64,000 bases of DNA from Todiramphus chloris collaris (lineage: Eukaryota > Chordata > Aves > Coraciiformes > Alcedinidae): contig JANVCC010000073.1 of NCBI GenBank assembly GCA_025345505.1, positions 10,078,628-10,142,627 on the forward strand, written 5' to 3'. A model generated the notes under the pieces. It worked only from the letters and a program-made list of their open reading frames with translations, did not search any database and was not told the DNA's origin. The position numbers and the translations under genes are program-made. The first letter of the stretch is position 1. Each line of letters begins with the position of its first letter. Shown here piece by piece: positions 24,775 to 37,101 of this stretch.

Positions 24775-27700
24775 TGAAGATACAGGTTTTGTTAATGGGA
24801 CTCCATGCTTAGTCTGCTATTAAAATGTATTCTGCAGGATCAGCAGTCTACTTCCACACTGCTTCCACCTCTTTCAAAATTACTTGACTTGCTTAAATGT
24901 GTGCTGTTAAACATCTCCATCAACTGTCAAAATTCACTCAATATCTACCCCATTATATATCAAGTTTGAACAAAGCTGAGCAGTCTACCAATAATAACTC
25001 TGAGGTGGTGTTAATTTTCTTCAGAAAAAGGTGGCAATAAAGGGAAATGTCTTAATTCTAGATTCCTTATTTAAATAAGGGTATGCTAGCTCCAGTGACA
25101 TACCTGTGAGGTTACCTCTCATCAGAGAGAGTAAAAGATGGAAATTACAAGCCCTATGATGTACACTCAAGGATAACTTAGGGCCCATCAGCAATCCTGC
25201 AGAAGCTGCTGAATATTTGCTGTTGACCTCGGTAAGAATAAAATAAGGGGACCTGTGTAATTTATAGTGAGATTCTTAATGCATGCATTTTCCTTTCATC
25301 TCAGTGCAATTACATTGATCCAGACACTAGACTGTGGCATGCTTTCCTTTATTAATGGGTATCTGACCTCAGCAAAGATTTTTAGACCATTTTGACTTTA
25401 AAAATAGTGTTTTATACAGCTTATAGTGTGTCTGCAATATCTTGTTCTCCTACAAATACTCTGGAGTATTAGAGAAATCAGTAAAAGTGACCTTTTTGCC
25501 CTGTGCTTCACATATGCTTAATACTATTGAATTTGGAAGAAGACAGGACTGTTATAGATTTAGAATTTGCAACAGTACTGTGTGTCTATTTTTCTCCTGA
25601 TGTACTCTCATTCATCATTACAGAAACATTAATTGTGTCAGCAAAAGTAATAATTATGATACTCTTAATTTTTTTTAGATATAGCTACAGATCCATAATA
25701 AAATTAATGCCCCTAACACACCTTTCTGCTTTAACATGCTAATTTCTAGTGTTGTATTAGTACTCTTATCGGGTTTATAAACTGACCCTGTAATAATACA
25801 GGTAAATTGCATATAGTAGCTAGCTAATACGTAATTTTCTTCAAGCACCTATGTATTTTAAACTAGATTTTGTTTAAGTTCAAACTGTTCTTCAGATTTA
25901 AGCCCTGTGTGGAAAGGCTTGCTTTTGATTATTGTTCCATTTTCAGGATATTGATTTAAAGCTTTTACTAGGTGAACTAATAACATATCACTAGTATATG
26001 GTGATGAGTCACCTCTGATGAGTCCTGGTCTTGATAACAAAATTTGTTTAAATTCTGAAGCTTTAATTTAAGGCATTAAATAACATGTTGTACTTGCACT
26101 GTGTAAGAATGAATAGGGTCCAACACTGTGAAAGACAGAGAAACTAGAACACAAGCAAAGACTGGAGTATTCATGTTTCTGCTTAAAACAAAGGCCTGGG
26201 CAGCCTCATCAAAGGCCTTAATAGCAGCACTTTGATAAAATGTTCCCAAAAATCTCTATGGCCTAGAATTTTGTAGTCATTCTATGTTCACATTCTAGCA
26301 GAACAGATTAAAATTCTGTTCTTTAAAATATTCCTTTTAGGAACACTTCTGTGTTCATGTTGTGTAAAAGATCCAAGAATTACAGTGTACATAATCAAAT
26401 GGTTTAGTGCACACCTCTTCAAACTGATTACAACAGAGCATTTGGAGTTTTGACTAGAAAAAGAATGGATTCAGAGATTCAGTTTGCAAATGTGTAACAC
26501 GATGGTCTTGACCAGAAACAAATCAATCTACCTGTTGCAAGATATTCACCAAATGCTATTGTAATTTTTTTCCCTCCAATTATTAATCTTTAAGTTAAAG
26601 ATAGTAGTTGAAAATATTGGATAATGTTATCATTTCAATGTTCTGCCTGACCTCCCACACTTATTAAGATAGGACAGACACTCGGTTTTTAATGAGCATT
26701 TTGCAGGAATGTTACCTTTAGGATTAACAACTTGGAGGACGTATAAGGAGTAGTGCAGGATAGATGGGACTGCATTTGTGTCCAAATGAATGATAAATGA
26801 TAAAAGCAGAAACAAAATTCAAATGGCGGTTAAATGGATTTAATTGAAATTGGTTATCTGTGTGCCAGCTGTCACACTGAACATTTGGAAGCTTTGTTAG
26901 ATATGACCCATTCTGAGCCATGTAGTAAATATGGTTAAAAAAATGAAGATGCATGTCTGCCAGCTGACAAACTTCTTTTGGGGAGAGGAGCTCTATATTG
27001 TGTAATTTCTTTATATTGTTCTTATTGTGTTAACTTGGGAAAAGCTGGGTTGGAGGGATTAATTACAAAGATTCTCTCATTTTGAAGGTGTTTGCTCTCT
27101 CTTCAGTTACATAACTTTTACAACTTTTTATTTTCACTTCTGTGAAAGAGATAATATAAGACCACGATCATCATCATCTGTCACAGATGCCAAAAATAGG
27201 TGAATTTGTATTATAAGTGGAATATAGCTCACCTGACACATTTCTTCCTTATTTGTATTTGAATGCAAATAGTGTCATACTTCTGTGTACCCTCATTCTG
27301 TGATAGGAACCCTATGTGTGTGGCAGCAGCCATGTAGTGTTGGTAAAACTTAGGAGTCCCTCTCTGTCTTAGAGGCACAGCAATGATAACTGACAGTATC
27401 TTTCCTCTCCTTAGCCTAGCTAAATTTCTACTGATGTAATAATCTCTAAGCTGAAAAAAGAAAAGCTTATGATCCAGCACATCAGGATGCTGATCATGAC
27501 AAGATGCTGCTGATTCCTACTTTGGAAGGGTGAATTATTTTCCTGAGTTTTTCTCTTCATTTGGTCCCCACTTTAAGCTCTTTTACGACAACCCTGCCAT
27601 GATTTAACTCTACCTTCTATACTGTCATAGTGGCCTTGAATCTACTGTATGCTGTCTAAAATACCTCCTGAAGATCAGTTTAATTATATTTGTGTGAAAT

Positions 27701-28264
27701 GAGGTTAAACAGCTGTGGTTAAGCTTGTTATTCATACCACATAGCAGTGTTTCCAGACCTTATTTTTTGTGTGGACAAATAGTCAACCTTTTGTTGGAGT
27801 TTTTACATTCCAAATGATTACTTGGCATAAAATTTGTGAAAAGTTGTTTGGGTGTGACAGATGGCACGATGTAAAAGCAGTTTGGAGGCAGAATTAATTA
27901 TTTAAAAAAAAAAAGAAATCCCACAAAACAACACCCTTTTTGTCTATTAAGTGTTTGGCATATTATTTATGTCCACCATTTCTTAAGTATTTTTATGCTT
28001 TTAACATAATTCTTTGTATTTATTTTCATTCTTCTCTGAAATGCTTGCTATTTATGGTGTTTTTCTCCATTGATTAGTGCAGTTATATTTGCTGTAGTTT
28101 CTTTTCTTTTCTTTTTTTCTTTTTATTTAGCTTGTGGACAGTATGAATAATTTTTCAGGCTGTATCTAGCTTTTGCTCCAGGTTAAACAGGCCAGAGAAC
28201 AAGGAAGTGGATCTGAAGTTGTAATAAATGCTATTATAGAAACAAATGGTAATTTTGAAACATC
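24775..28264. other. Unique AT-rich DNA, no gene seen
   Basis: No gene or repeat family recognised. The part at about 26790-27060 has mixed composition and homeodomain-type AT cores (TTTAATTGAAATTGG), the look of conserved non-coding DNA, but this is only an impression. An A run lies at 27902-27914. Confidence 0.5.
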
Positions 28265-28495
28265 TGACTGGGTTGATAGTCCACTCACCTGTGCAATACA
28301 GGATACGCTACGACTATTCATGTCAAATGATTGCCTAACTTGTTCCTAAATATGCTAGCAATGGAGATTTCACACTGCTTGAAGGAAATCTATTCCATTG
28401 CTTTGCTATTCTTATCATTAGAATGTTTTTCCTACTTACAAACTCAAATCTTTCTTTCTGAATTCTAAAGGCTGTTGCTTCTCTTCTATAATGGG
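28265..28495 (-). mobile_element. Very old CR1-type LINE 3' relic, minus strand
   Basis: The + strand carries, in the right order and spacing, the reversed 3' UTR of an old CR1 lineage like those of turtles and crocodilians: GATAGTCCACTCACCTGTG, ATTGCCTAACTTGTTCCTAA, AATGGAGATTTCAC, TCTATTCCATTGCTT, AATGTTTTTCCTA and finally GGCTGTTGCTTCTC. Compared with my memory of those consensus sequences, roughly a quarter to a third of positions differ and there are small indels. It has no recognisable tail. This copy is probably far older than the other CR1 pieces here and may predate the radiation of modern birds. The family call rests on recalled consensus, not an alignment. Confidence 0.7.
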
Positions 28496-30342
28496 TAAGA
28501 AATAAATATTATTTCTTTTTTATTTAAAGGCATCTGTTATGTACTCAATGCATGTTATTTACAGATTGCAGTATCAAAAGATTTGATGGTAAGACTTCGT
28601 CTTAATTCTTCAGAGCTGCTCCATGCTAACAGCATTCAAACACAATACTATAGTAATTGCATGTTAAAATTGATCAATTCAGACACATAAGCAAGTTTTT
28701 GGTTTAGGTCTTGACAGTGTCAAGATTATTTATTAATCATGTATATGTTCAGTACCAGTAATACCATTTGTTAGACCAACCAAAGTAGTTGACAGTAAAC
28801 AATGGTGTTGTTCCACAAACTCTCTTCCGGTTCGAACAAAAAGCTGCAAACTTCAAAGCTAATTGAAAAATGAGAAAAGTGGTTTCAATCTGACTGATTA
28901 ATGTATCTAGTTAAACTACCTGAGAGAATAAGCTATTACTACCCCTGGAGAAGGCGGACCACCTTGGTGTGGAAAGGTATTTCAAGCTGGTTTCCTTCTC
29001 TGATGAGAAATAGAGGGGAAGGTAATTTATTACTTGTGGAACATGAAAAGGTTACTGAGAAAGAGATGGTTTAATGGATGAACATGTGATTAAACTCAGA
29101 ACACACATTCTGAGCTTTAATTTAACTTTCAATTTTATATTTTTATATTGTATCTGTGGGATGAGCCAGGTGAGACTTGGTTATATTTTTCCAAATAAAC
29201 CAGTTTATCTGAAAAATACTATTTTTTGTTTCTAACCTTGTCTGTCTTATCTGCTATAGTAGCTTCCTGACCTTGGAACTATTCATACTTTTGCCTATTT
29301 GAAGATGTCTTTGATTAATTTTCTAAATAAGCACTTGTTTTGAAGAAAGTAAGCACTTATCTAATGTGGTTTTATTGTTAGCACATAGTCCTAGACAATG
29401 TCACCTAATCCTACCTCAGCTGTCTATTTTTTTGACATTTATGACCTCCTTCAAAACTTTATATGCTGTAGTATAGGCTTTTATCTCAAACCAGCTGATG
29501 GCATTTCCACCACATACTTCAGTGAAGTGCAAGACTGAAGATATTGATTGCTACTCCATGGCAGGTGGCTGCACACACACGATCATGTGAGACACTAAGT
29601 ATATTTCAGTGTATTGTTTATAGCTGCTCTGTTGTTAAACTGTGGGTTGTCAAATCTCAATAATCATGAGTGTTTAATGATATTACAGCTCCACCACTAG
29701 ACTCTTAAACAGGCACATGTCATATGTTATAATAAGGTGCTATTTTAAGTGTTTAATTTGTGATTAGGAGATATTAATAATAAATAAGATTTCCCAATAG
29801 GTCATTAGTTACGTAAGTCTCAGCTACAGCTTATTCTCATAAATCACTGACTCCTACAGCTGTTCTTTTAAATGTATATGCAACAGACATATTTATGATA
29901 ATAACAAGAAGACTTAAAACATCTGTTGATCATCTACTAACCATTTATAAATGAACCCTTAATCCAAAGAAGGCCTGATAAACCATGCTTCAGTAGTTTG
30001 TTCTTCATACCATTACATTTCTTATTTTCTGTAACATACTCTTTGCTGAGTGGTTGTAGAGTATTGTTGAATGATTTGACTCAGCTTTGTGGGCGTGCTG
30101 CAGACTTGGAAATATAATGACTAGATCACACACTGGAGAATGTTTTGATGTTACTTTCATTGTTCTTTTTTGTAACAACTAGTTCCTATTGGCTATGGAA
30201 TTGATTTCTAGAACTGAAATGCCTTTAAGGAGGATTTTTATATTTCTTTTACTCAGGGAAAGTATTTTGGTTTAAAATAGAGGTAAAATACAAACTTTTG
30301 TTTTTATATTAAAAACAGACTGCATACATGGTTTTATAACTA

Positions 30343-30365
30343 CAAAACAAACAAACAAACAAAAA
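30343..30365. repeat. (CAAA)n microsatellite
   Basis: About five units of CAAA ending in a short A run. No adjoining retroelement body is seen. Confidence 0.9.
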
Positions 30366-33300
30366 GTAAAGAAAAAATAAATTCTACCTAACTACTTATA
30401 TTAAGGTTACATAAGTATACTTAAATCTGTCTTTTGCCAGCTGAGACGAATGTGTAAGGGTATCACATTTTGCTGAATGTCGTGCTTTTTACTGGCTCGT
30501 TCACTAAAAACGTCATGATACAGACATCTAAACAATTTGATCTTTTGTTGTTTGTCTTTGTCTCTTAATTGAGGCCAGCCACTGTGTAAACACTCCATTT
30601 GAAGCAAAGGTCAGCTACTTCAACTTTGGTAAAATATGTTAGTTTTCCTGAATAATGTATCACTGTAAGAATAAAAGCATTACTACTTTGAATATTGCTC
30701 CAAAAGTTCTTAGTAGATACATTGGTGACAAAGACCCTTTCCAAAGGAAATATGCAAGATGTAGCTTTATCACTTGTTGTTTGGCGGACTGTTGATATCC
30801 ATAATTTTCTTCATATAGCTGCCAACTCCTTTTTAAATCTTATTCATCCACTTGTTAAAATGCTTTCCATTTCCCTTACCCGAAGTACATTTCCTCAGCT
30901 AAGGTTGTTTCCCTTGCAGTTATCAGATCACCTGGTTCTGCTCTACTCTTCTTCCCTGAATGGCTGTTTATAGATTTTATTTAATCTACCTGCCAAAGAC
31001 ATCTTTCTCCTTTTATTGATATGGAGGCACTAGGTCAGCCTTCAAGAAATAAAGAAAAAAAGAAGGGAAAAAAAAAAGTTACTGTTATAAACAGAGAAGG
31101 AAAACCAAACCCAAAATATTAGCTATAGTAAGAATAAGATTTGTTTGTGGTATATATCACATATGTAAATGTGATGATTCCTTGAAATTATACAGTTATT
31201 TTCTTCTCTGTGATATTGTAGGCTTGTGTAGTCTAACCTAGCAATGCATGTTGTGGTGCAAGTCTGCTGACATAACTAAATGTGGAATAATTTGGTTGTT
31301 TTTTTTCAAAATGATGATGCTTTCTGGCACTGACATAGTGAATATTAGTGGGAAAGAGGAGGCTTACAGATGGAGAGAATGGTAAAGGAGGAGCAGAGAG
31401 AGTCAGATTCAGTGTGGGAATTGATGGGATGCTGCCTTTCAGGGAAGTACTTCTGCTTCTCAGAAAAGACAGACAAATGTGTGCAGTCTTATCTCTTCAA
31501 CCTAAGCTCCTAAGAATAAGTATCACTGTAAGGCCATAGAGTTATGTCAAAGATAATAAACAGGCACTGACTGCACCTGCATTCTATTCTGCATAGCAAT
31601 GTTTTTGATTTTTAAGGTAGAAAAGGCTACCTTATCAGAACTCAAGCGGCAGGTTGTGTATGTGAACTGTGATTGGGGCTTTCTTAGTGTTACGTGGGCT
31701 CTTGTAATGTTCTAAGATTTGTCAAAGGCTAGGAAGTAATGGTGTTGAAGAACACCTGTGTTTCTGATAGTGATACTTTTGGACTGACTATCAGCTGCAC
31801 TGGTTTGTGGGAGAATTAAAATCAGAATTTAGTAAAGACATCCTGGTATGAACCTAAAAGGTGAAGGGCCTTTAGATTTAGCTTAAGCTATCTGCATTAT
31901 TCTTGGGGCAACCTTAAATTTATTTTGAATTTGAGATGCTACAAATTCCATCTGTACTTGTGGATAGGACTCCTTGTAGAAAGGATCTCGGGATGATCTG
32001 GGTAACTATCATTAGCTGTGTAGCAGTGCTGTGAGGACAGATGGCATATATTGAAGGTGAATGTGCACTCACCAGGAATGAAGTGCTGTGCTGTCATAAC
32101 AGTGGTCTTGAAGCTTTTCTAGAAGGAAAGTAATATGCAAAGTTGACACGTTTATTCTTAAACAAGTTTATTTTTGAACTTGTTTTGACAAGGGAGTCTA
32201 GCCACTTCCACATCCTGGAACAGGCTGTCAGATCCTTAGGCCTGCTCAGTCACAAGGCTTCTCCAAGCTAAACTGTGAACTGGGACTGCAGATCTAACTG
32301 GCATTGGGACTGTGATAAAGGGAGAAGCTACCTTTGTACATGCTAAGACCTAATCTGAAAATTCTGTTTACGAAAATGGCCTGCCATGTTGTAGCTGAAG
32401 TATAGTAATGATAATAAATAGCAGTAGTTCATTACTAGTACTAGTAATATACTAAAATGTGAAGTAACTGTTCTAATTTTTCTCCTTGCCTGAAAATGAA
32501 AGCATAATGTAAGGCACTGAGTAATGAACAACAGCAGTCACAGTTCTTCAAGGAAGTTCAGTGTTAATTTTGTCCCTCTAAGTCTCTGAAGTTAAATTGT
32601 TGTTGCTAATATTATAGGTAATAAAATATTAAGTCTCAGTAATCATAAAAGAGAATATGCACACACACAAAAATTGTAATTTGTAAAAAAGCCTTACACT
32701 GTTCTGGGACTGTCTTTCATCCATGTGGTCAAAAATTTCCATATCTTTATCACTGCTACGCACTGTTCTGTCTTTGGATCCTAATCCAAAATCTGCTAAT
32801 GTCCATGAATTCATGTGAACCAGGATACCATATTTTTGATAAATGATAAAATACTTTTAACCATGTTCAAGATGATGCAGAGCTATACTTGGCACATTGC
32901 AGAACAGAGCTGATGAAGCAAATATGGTTTCTGCCCTGAAGTCTGCCTGACTAACATTAATTGAGAGATCACTATGTGGCATGTTATAAAGATGCTTCTG
33001 ATTCAGTAATCTGAAGTTCCATTTACTTTTAGCACTTGAGATCAAAGTAGTTCTTTCAGTGCTCTATTATTTCAAGACTAAATTGAAGAAAGAAGCTTTC
33101 TGCTGAAGGACTCTGAGCTGAGGCCTGACTCTGGTTTTGAATGTACTGTTTAAAGATTACCTTAAGTCTAATGTATTAAGTCTAGGAGTACTGTTTGGAA
33201 CATTTGGGAGATTCCTCTGCTGACATATTGTTATAGTTTACATCACTATATCTCATCAGTATATAATGTACCATGTGCATGACACATATTTCCATATCCT

Positions 33301-33545
33301 GTATTTTTAAAGAGTATAAATGTATGTACATCACTAGATTTGTGTATATTCTGCTATGATATATTAATTTCTGAACAGCAGTATTTGAAGTATGTTCCCA
33401 GCAGACTCTGCATAAACAGTGAGTTGAAGAGTGGCCCTTAGGCAAAGAGCTGAGATATAGTATCAGTGTGCTCATGTTCAGACATTTAGCTGGTGAGTGA
33501 TGAGGGATTAAAAGGCTTTTTTTATTTTTCTACTGAAATACTTGA

Positions 33546-33604
33546 GTGGGGGAGGGTGTGTGTGTGTGTCTGTGTGTGTGTGTAGAGGGGGGCAGGGGGG
33601 AGGG
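33546..33604. repeat. (TG)n microsatellite with G-rich flanks
   Basis: A TG repeat of about 14 units, with one C interruption, lies at 33556-33583. It is framed by GGGGGAGGG on the left and by two six-G runs and GGG on the right. The combination of purine-rich G runs and TG repeats could adopt non-B structure. Confidence 0.9.
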
Positions 33605-34569
33605 AGTATAGCCAGTCCAAGTATATGCTGTCCTAATCTCTGGAGAGCAGGGCAACCTACTAGTAGCAAAGCTCAACTACGAAAGATTCAGGTTCATTTG
33701 CTAGACTGACTGTTTCCTTGTGGTGTTAATAAAAAAAGTCACTCTACCACTTTGTGCTCATATCCAGCTCTGGAAAGCAAGGATGCTGCTAAACCTGAGC
33801 CTTTGAAGACTGCTGAATGAACAGGTGACACACTGATGAGTCATTCCCTAAAGCAGCAAGAATAGATCTGCTTATGTGGTTTGATGTTGCAAAAAATTCT
33901 CAAAGATCCCCTCCCTGGAAAACACATCAGAGAATATCTCTCTGTTTCTGTTTACTGATGATGAGCTGCTTTTTTTTTTGCACCTGTTAAATATGTGCAG
34001 ATTGACTTCTTCTAGGTTGGCTCACCAGTGTTTGTGCAGACACGTAGGCAATTGTACTTTGGAATAGAAAGTTATGTACTCCTCTGTCAGCCTTTTGCTA
34101 ACAGTGCTACAGTAAAATGAATTATTTCAGCTCTCTGTTCCAGAATGATCATGCAAACTAATAGTTTTTCTTTACTGATCTGATTTGATCTTTGTTGTAT
34201 GCGCTCTTTTGATGAAACTTGGTCATGCTGAACAGCATGACAGCGTAGCAAGTGATTTTACGTTAATATCACCATCTCTCTGTTATAATAAAAACCCCAC
34301 TTTGTCATGATGACAATGACCAGCAGCTCTGATGGTCTTTACTGTCATTTCCAGCCTTCATTCTCTTCATAACTCCTGACTATAAATAATCTTCAGTGTG
34401 CACTATACACAGCACATGTCAGGATGTATAAATTGATGATTATTAAACAGTTTTCCCCAGTTCCATTCTGCATGAAAGTACACTGTCTGTTGCCTGTGGT
34501 TCAGTAAAATATTTTCCTGTCAATAGGAAATTTTTCCTTCTTCTACAAAGAGAGAAAATCAGATGACAG

Positions 34570-35125
34570 TGTCTTGGTTTCAGCCGAGAAAGAGTTAATT
34601 TTCTTCCTAGTAGCTGGTGAAATGCTATGTTTTGGACTTGATAACACACTCGTGTTTTAGTTGTTGCTAAGTAGTGCTCATCCTAAGTCAAGGACTTTTC
34701 AGTTTCTGCAAGCAAGAAAGTGCACAAGAAGTTGGAAGGGAACATGGCCAGGACAGCTGACCTGAAATAGCCAAAAGGATATGCCATACCATAAAATATC
34801 ATGCTTAGTATATACTCTGGGGGCAGTTGGCTGGAGCGTAAGATTGTTGCCTGGGGACTGGCTGGGCAATGGTCAGTGAGTGGTGAGCAATTGCATTGTA
34901 CATCACTTGTCTGTCTTGGGTTTTGGTTTTTTCTCTTTTTTTTATATTCCTTTTCATTACTGTTTTTGTTAATATTCTATTTTATTTCAATTACTAAACC
35001 GTTCTTATCTCAACTCATGAGTTTTGCTCTTTTATTTCATTCTCCTCTCTATCCCACCTGGAAAGGGGAAGAATAAGTGAGAGGCTGTATGTTTCTTAGT
35101 TGCTCTCTGGGCTTAAACCATGAAA
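34570..35125 (+). mobile_element. Solo LTR, avian endogenous retrovirus (family C)
   Basis: A solo LTR of about 556 bp. It opens TGTCTTGGTTTCAGC and carries the landmarks of a family common in neoavian genomes: GAGTTAATTTTCTTCCTAG, TTTTAGTTGTTGCTAAG, a TATA-type box (TATATAC, 34809-34815) followed by CTGGGGGCAGTTGG, GGTGAGCAATTG, TTATTTCAATTACTAAAC, TCTCAACTCATGAGTTTT, and the 3' end CTTAAACCATGA. The U3 and U5 parts are in the expected order. No internal retroviral sequence is attached. I see no clear flanking duplication, and divergence from the remembered consensus is appreciable, so it is probably older than the LTR at 23978. The 91-codon frame inside it is not a gene. Confidence 0.9.
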
Positions 35126-36639
35126 ATTTTGTCATGGTCATCTAAGATATTCCACAGCTCATTCTACTTTGTGTAGCTCAATAATATTTGATTTAAAGTA
35201 AATAAATAATTTCAAACTATTAGTTTAAGATAGTGATAAGAATGGAGAGGTGACTTTCCTGTATCATATATGGTATTGCTGTGAGAATTTTTTTTTTTTT
35301 TTCTGGTGGTGATTTTTGTTTGTTTCAGATCCTCATTGCAAGTTCTAGGACCAGTAGTCCTGACTTCTTCATGTGCCATATCCTTCCAGTAGTGGCTTTT
35401 CAACTATGGGGTGATGATATGTGGACACTGAACAGAAACTGGGCTGTAAACTTCTCAACTTCTCTGGTTTTCCATGCTGTTATTTGTATTCTTGTATTTC
35501 ATTTTTTGAGTCTTCACTACCCAACTCCTCTTTATAAACTTCTCTTCCCCTTTCTTTGCTCCATAAGGAGTCTTCACCTACATAAAGTCACTGCCTCATA
35601 CATACTTCCCACACAAAATCTTGCTTGTATTTTATGAGCAAATTGTCAGAATTCAGCATGACTCAGTGCTTAAAATAGCTTCTACAATTTTATCCTTTTT
35701 TCTGTATTTGCCCATTTTTCCTCTCTGATCTCTTCATTTATCTTTCCCTTAACCTCCTCTTCCTTGGATGCCTTCATTCACAGCTTGCTAATCTACTTTA
35801 ATTCTTTTTTATTCTTGAAATGAAACAAAATTTGTGTTCTTACATATGTTATTTAATTTTATTTTTTAAGTTCTGTCTTAGAAGTCCCAAGGTTGTTCTT
35901 AAACAAATTTCAGTTGTATTCTAGTTGAAGCATCCTGTTTTGACCAACTGTGACCTGTTAGGAAGCTGCAGTAAACATTCTATGCATCCTAAAATTTTTC
36001 CTTCACTATGCTTTTCTGGCACTTATCATTTTATAGGATGGAGATAAAAAAGGAGTCTTCTTTCCAAGATTTGGGATTTAGCCCATGAGCTTTGTCTTCA
36101 CTCCTTTGCTCATCCTCTACAGCTAATCTCAAGATAGTTTCCTTTGCCAGCCCAAATTAAACTGCAAAGTAAGCTGCTTACTAATCATAGTTCTGGCTAC
36201 ATAAAATTCTTAGCAGGTTCTTGCATTTTTACTTCATGAAACATCCTTGTTTCTAGGCTTGACATTCTTCTTGTATGCATGTGACCATGAATTCTGTGAC
36301 TGCAATTTTCAGTGTGCTGCCATTTACGCTGCTGGTCCACAATCTGTCCTTTGTGTACTGAACATATGGGACTTGCCTTTACTATCAATCCTCAGGAATT
36401 GGATCAATAGCTCCCTGTATTGTATGCAAGTATTAAGATATCATCTTCCACCTTCAGTCTCTTGTGGATTATCTTCATATCTCTTACTTTCACATTGAGC
36501 TTATTTGTTACAAATATCTTCTTTAAACAGGTTGAAGGAGTGTGACTTTAATGTCTTCAGAGGCATGTGATGTATAAAAAGAAGGTTAGGCGAGTTTTGC
36601 TTGAGTGGTGCTAGGTATCCTGTCTGGATAATTTGGAAG
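35126..36639. other. Unique AT-rich DNA, no gene seen
   Basis: No gene or repeat family recognised. A T run lies at 35288-35301. The 118-codon frame at 35281-35637 begins inside that T run and matches no family I know. Confidence 0.55.
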
Positions 36640-37101
36640 TTGAGTTCTAGGCTCTATAATTTGTGTCCAGTTCTGGGCTTCCTGGTTCAAGAGGGACAGG
36701 GAAATACTAGAGAGAGTACAATGGAGTCTACAAGGGTGATGAAAGGACTGGAACATCTCTCTTATGAGGAAAGGCTGAGAGACCTAGGGCTGTTTAGCCT
36801 GGAGAAGAGAAGACTGAGAGGGGATCTTATTAATGTTTACAGATATCTGAAGGGTGGGTGTCAAGTAGAAGGGGCCAAGCTTTTTTTCCATGGTGCCCTG
36901 TGATAGGACAAGGGGCGATGGTCACAAACTGGAACACAAAAGGTTCCACCTCAACATGAGGAAAAACTTCTTTACTGTGACGGCGACAGAGCCTGGAACA
37001 GCTGCCCAGGGAGGTTGACATCCCACCTGGATATGTCACCTGGCCTGTCCTGGGTGATCCTGCACTGACAGGGGTGCCTTCCAACCCCTACCATTCTATG
37101 A
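36640..37101 (+). mobile_element. CR1 LINE 3' fragment
   Basis: It covers the C-terminal part of ORF2 and the 3' UTR. Translated landmarks are [37 protein letters not shown] and, on another frame, [18 protein letters not shown]. The DNA then gives GGAACAGCTGCCCAGGGAGG, a shortened UTR and TTCCAACCCCTACCATTC. Part of the normal sequence between AGGTTG and GATATGTCACC is missing, and there is at least one frameshift. The left boundary is soft: CR1 similarity is clear from TGTGTCCAGTTCTGGGC (36663) and probable from about 36640. It is moderately old. Confidence 0.9.

Larger units (their letters stand above)
28496..34569. other. Unique AT-rich DNA, no gene seen
   Basis: Six kilobases with no gene or interspersed repeat recognised. 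It includes a CAAA run at 30343-30365, an A-rich patch at 31050-31078 and the GT/G-rich tract at 33546-33604. Open frames stay below 100 codons and match nothing. Confidence 0.5.

Noticed and set aside
32180-32330. GGAACAGGCTGTCAG, like a CR1 ORF2 end
   Set aside because: Surrounding sequence does not follow the CR1 order, so the short match is probably chance.
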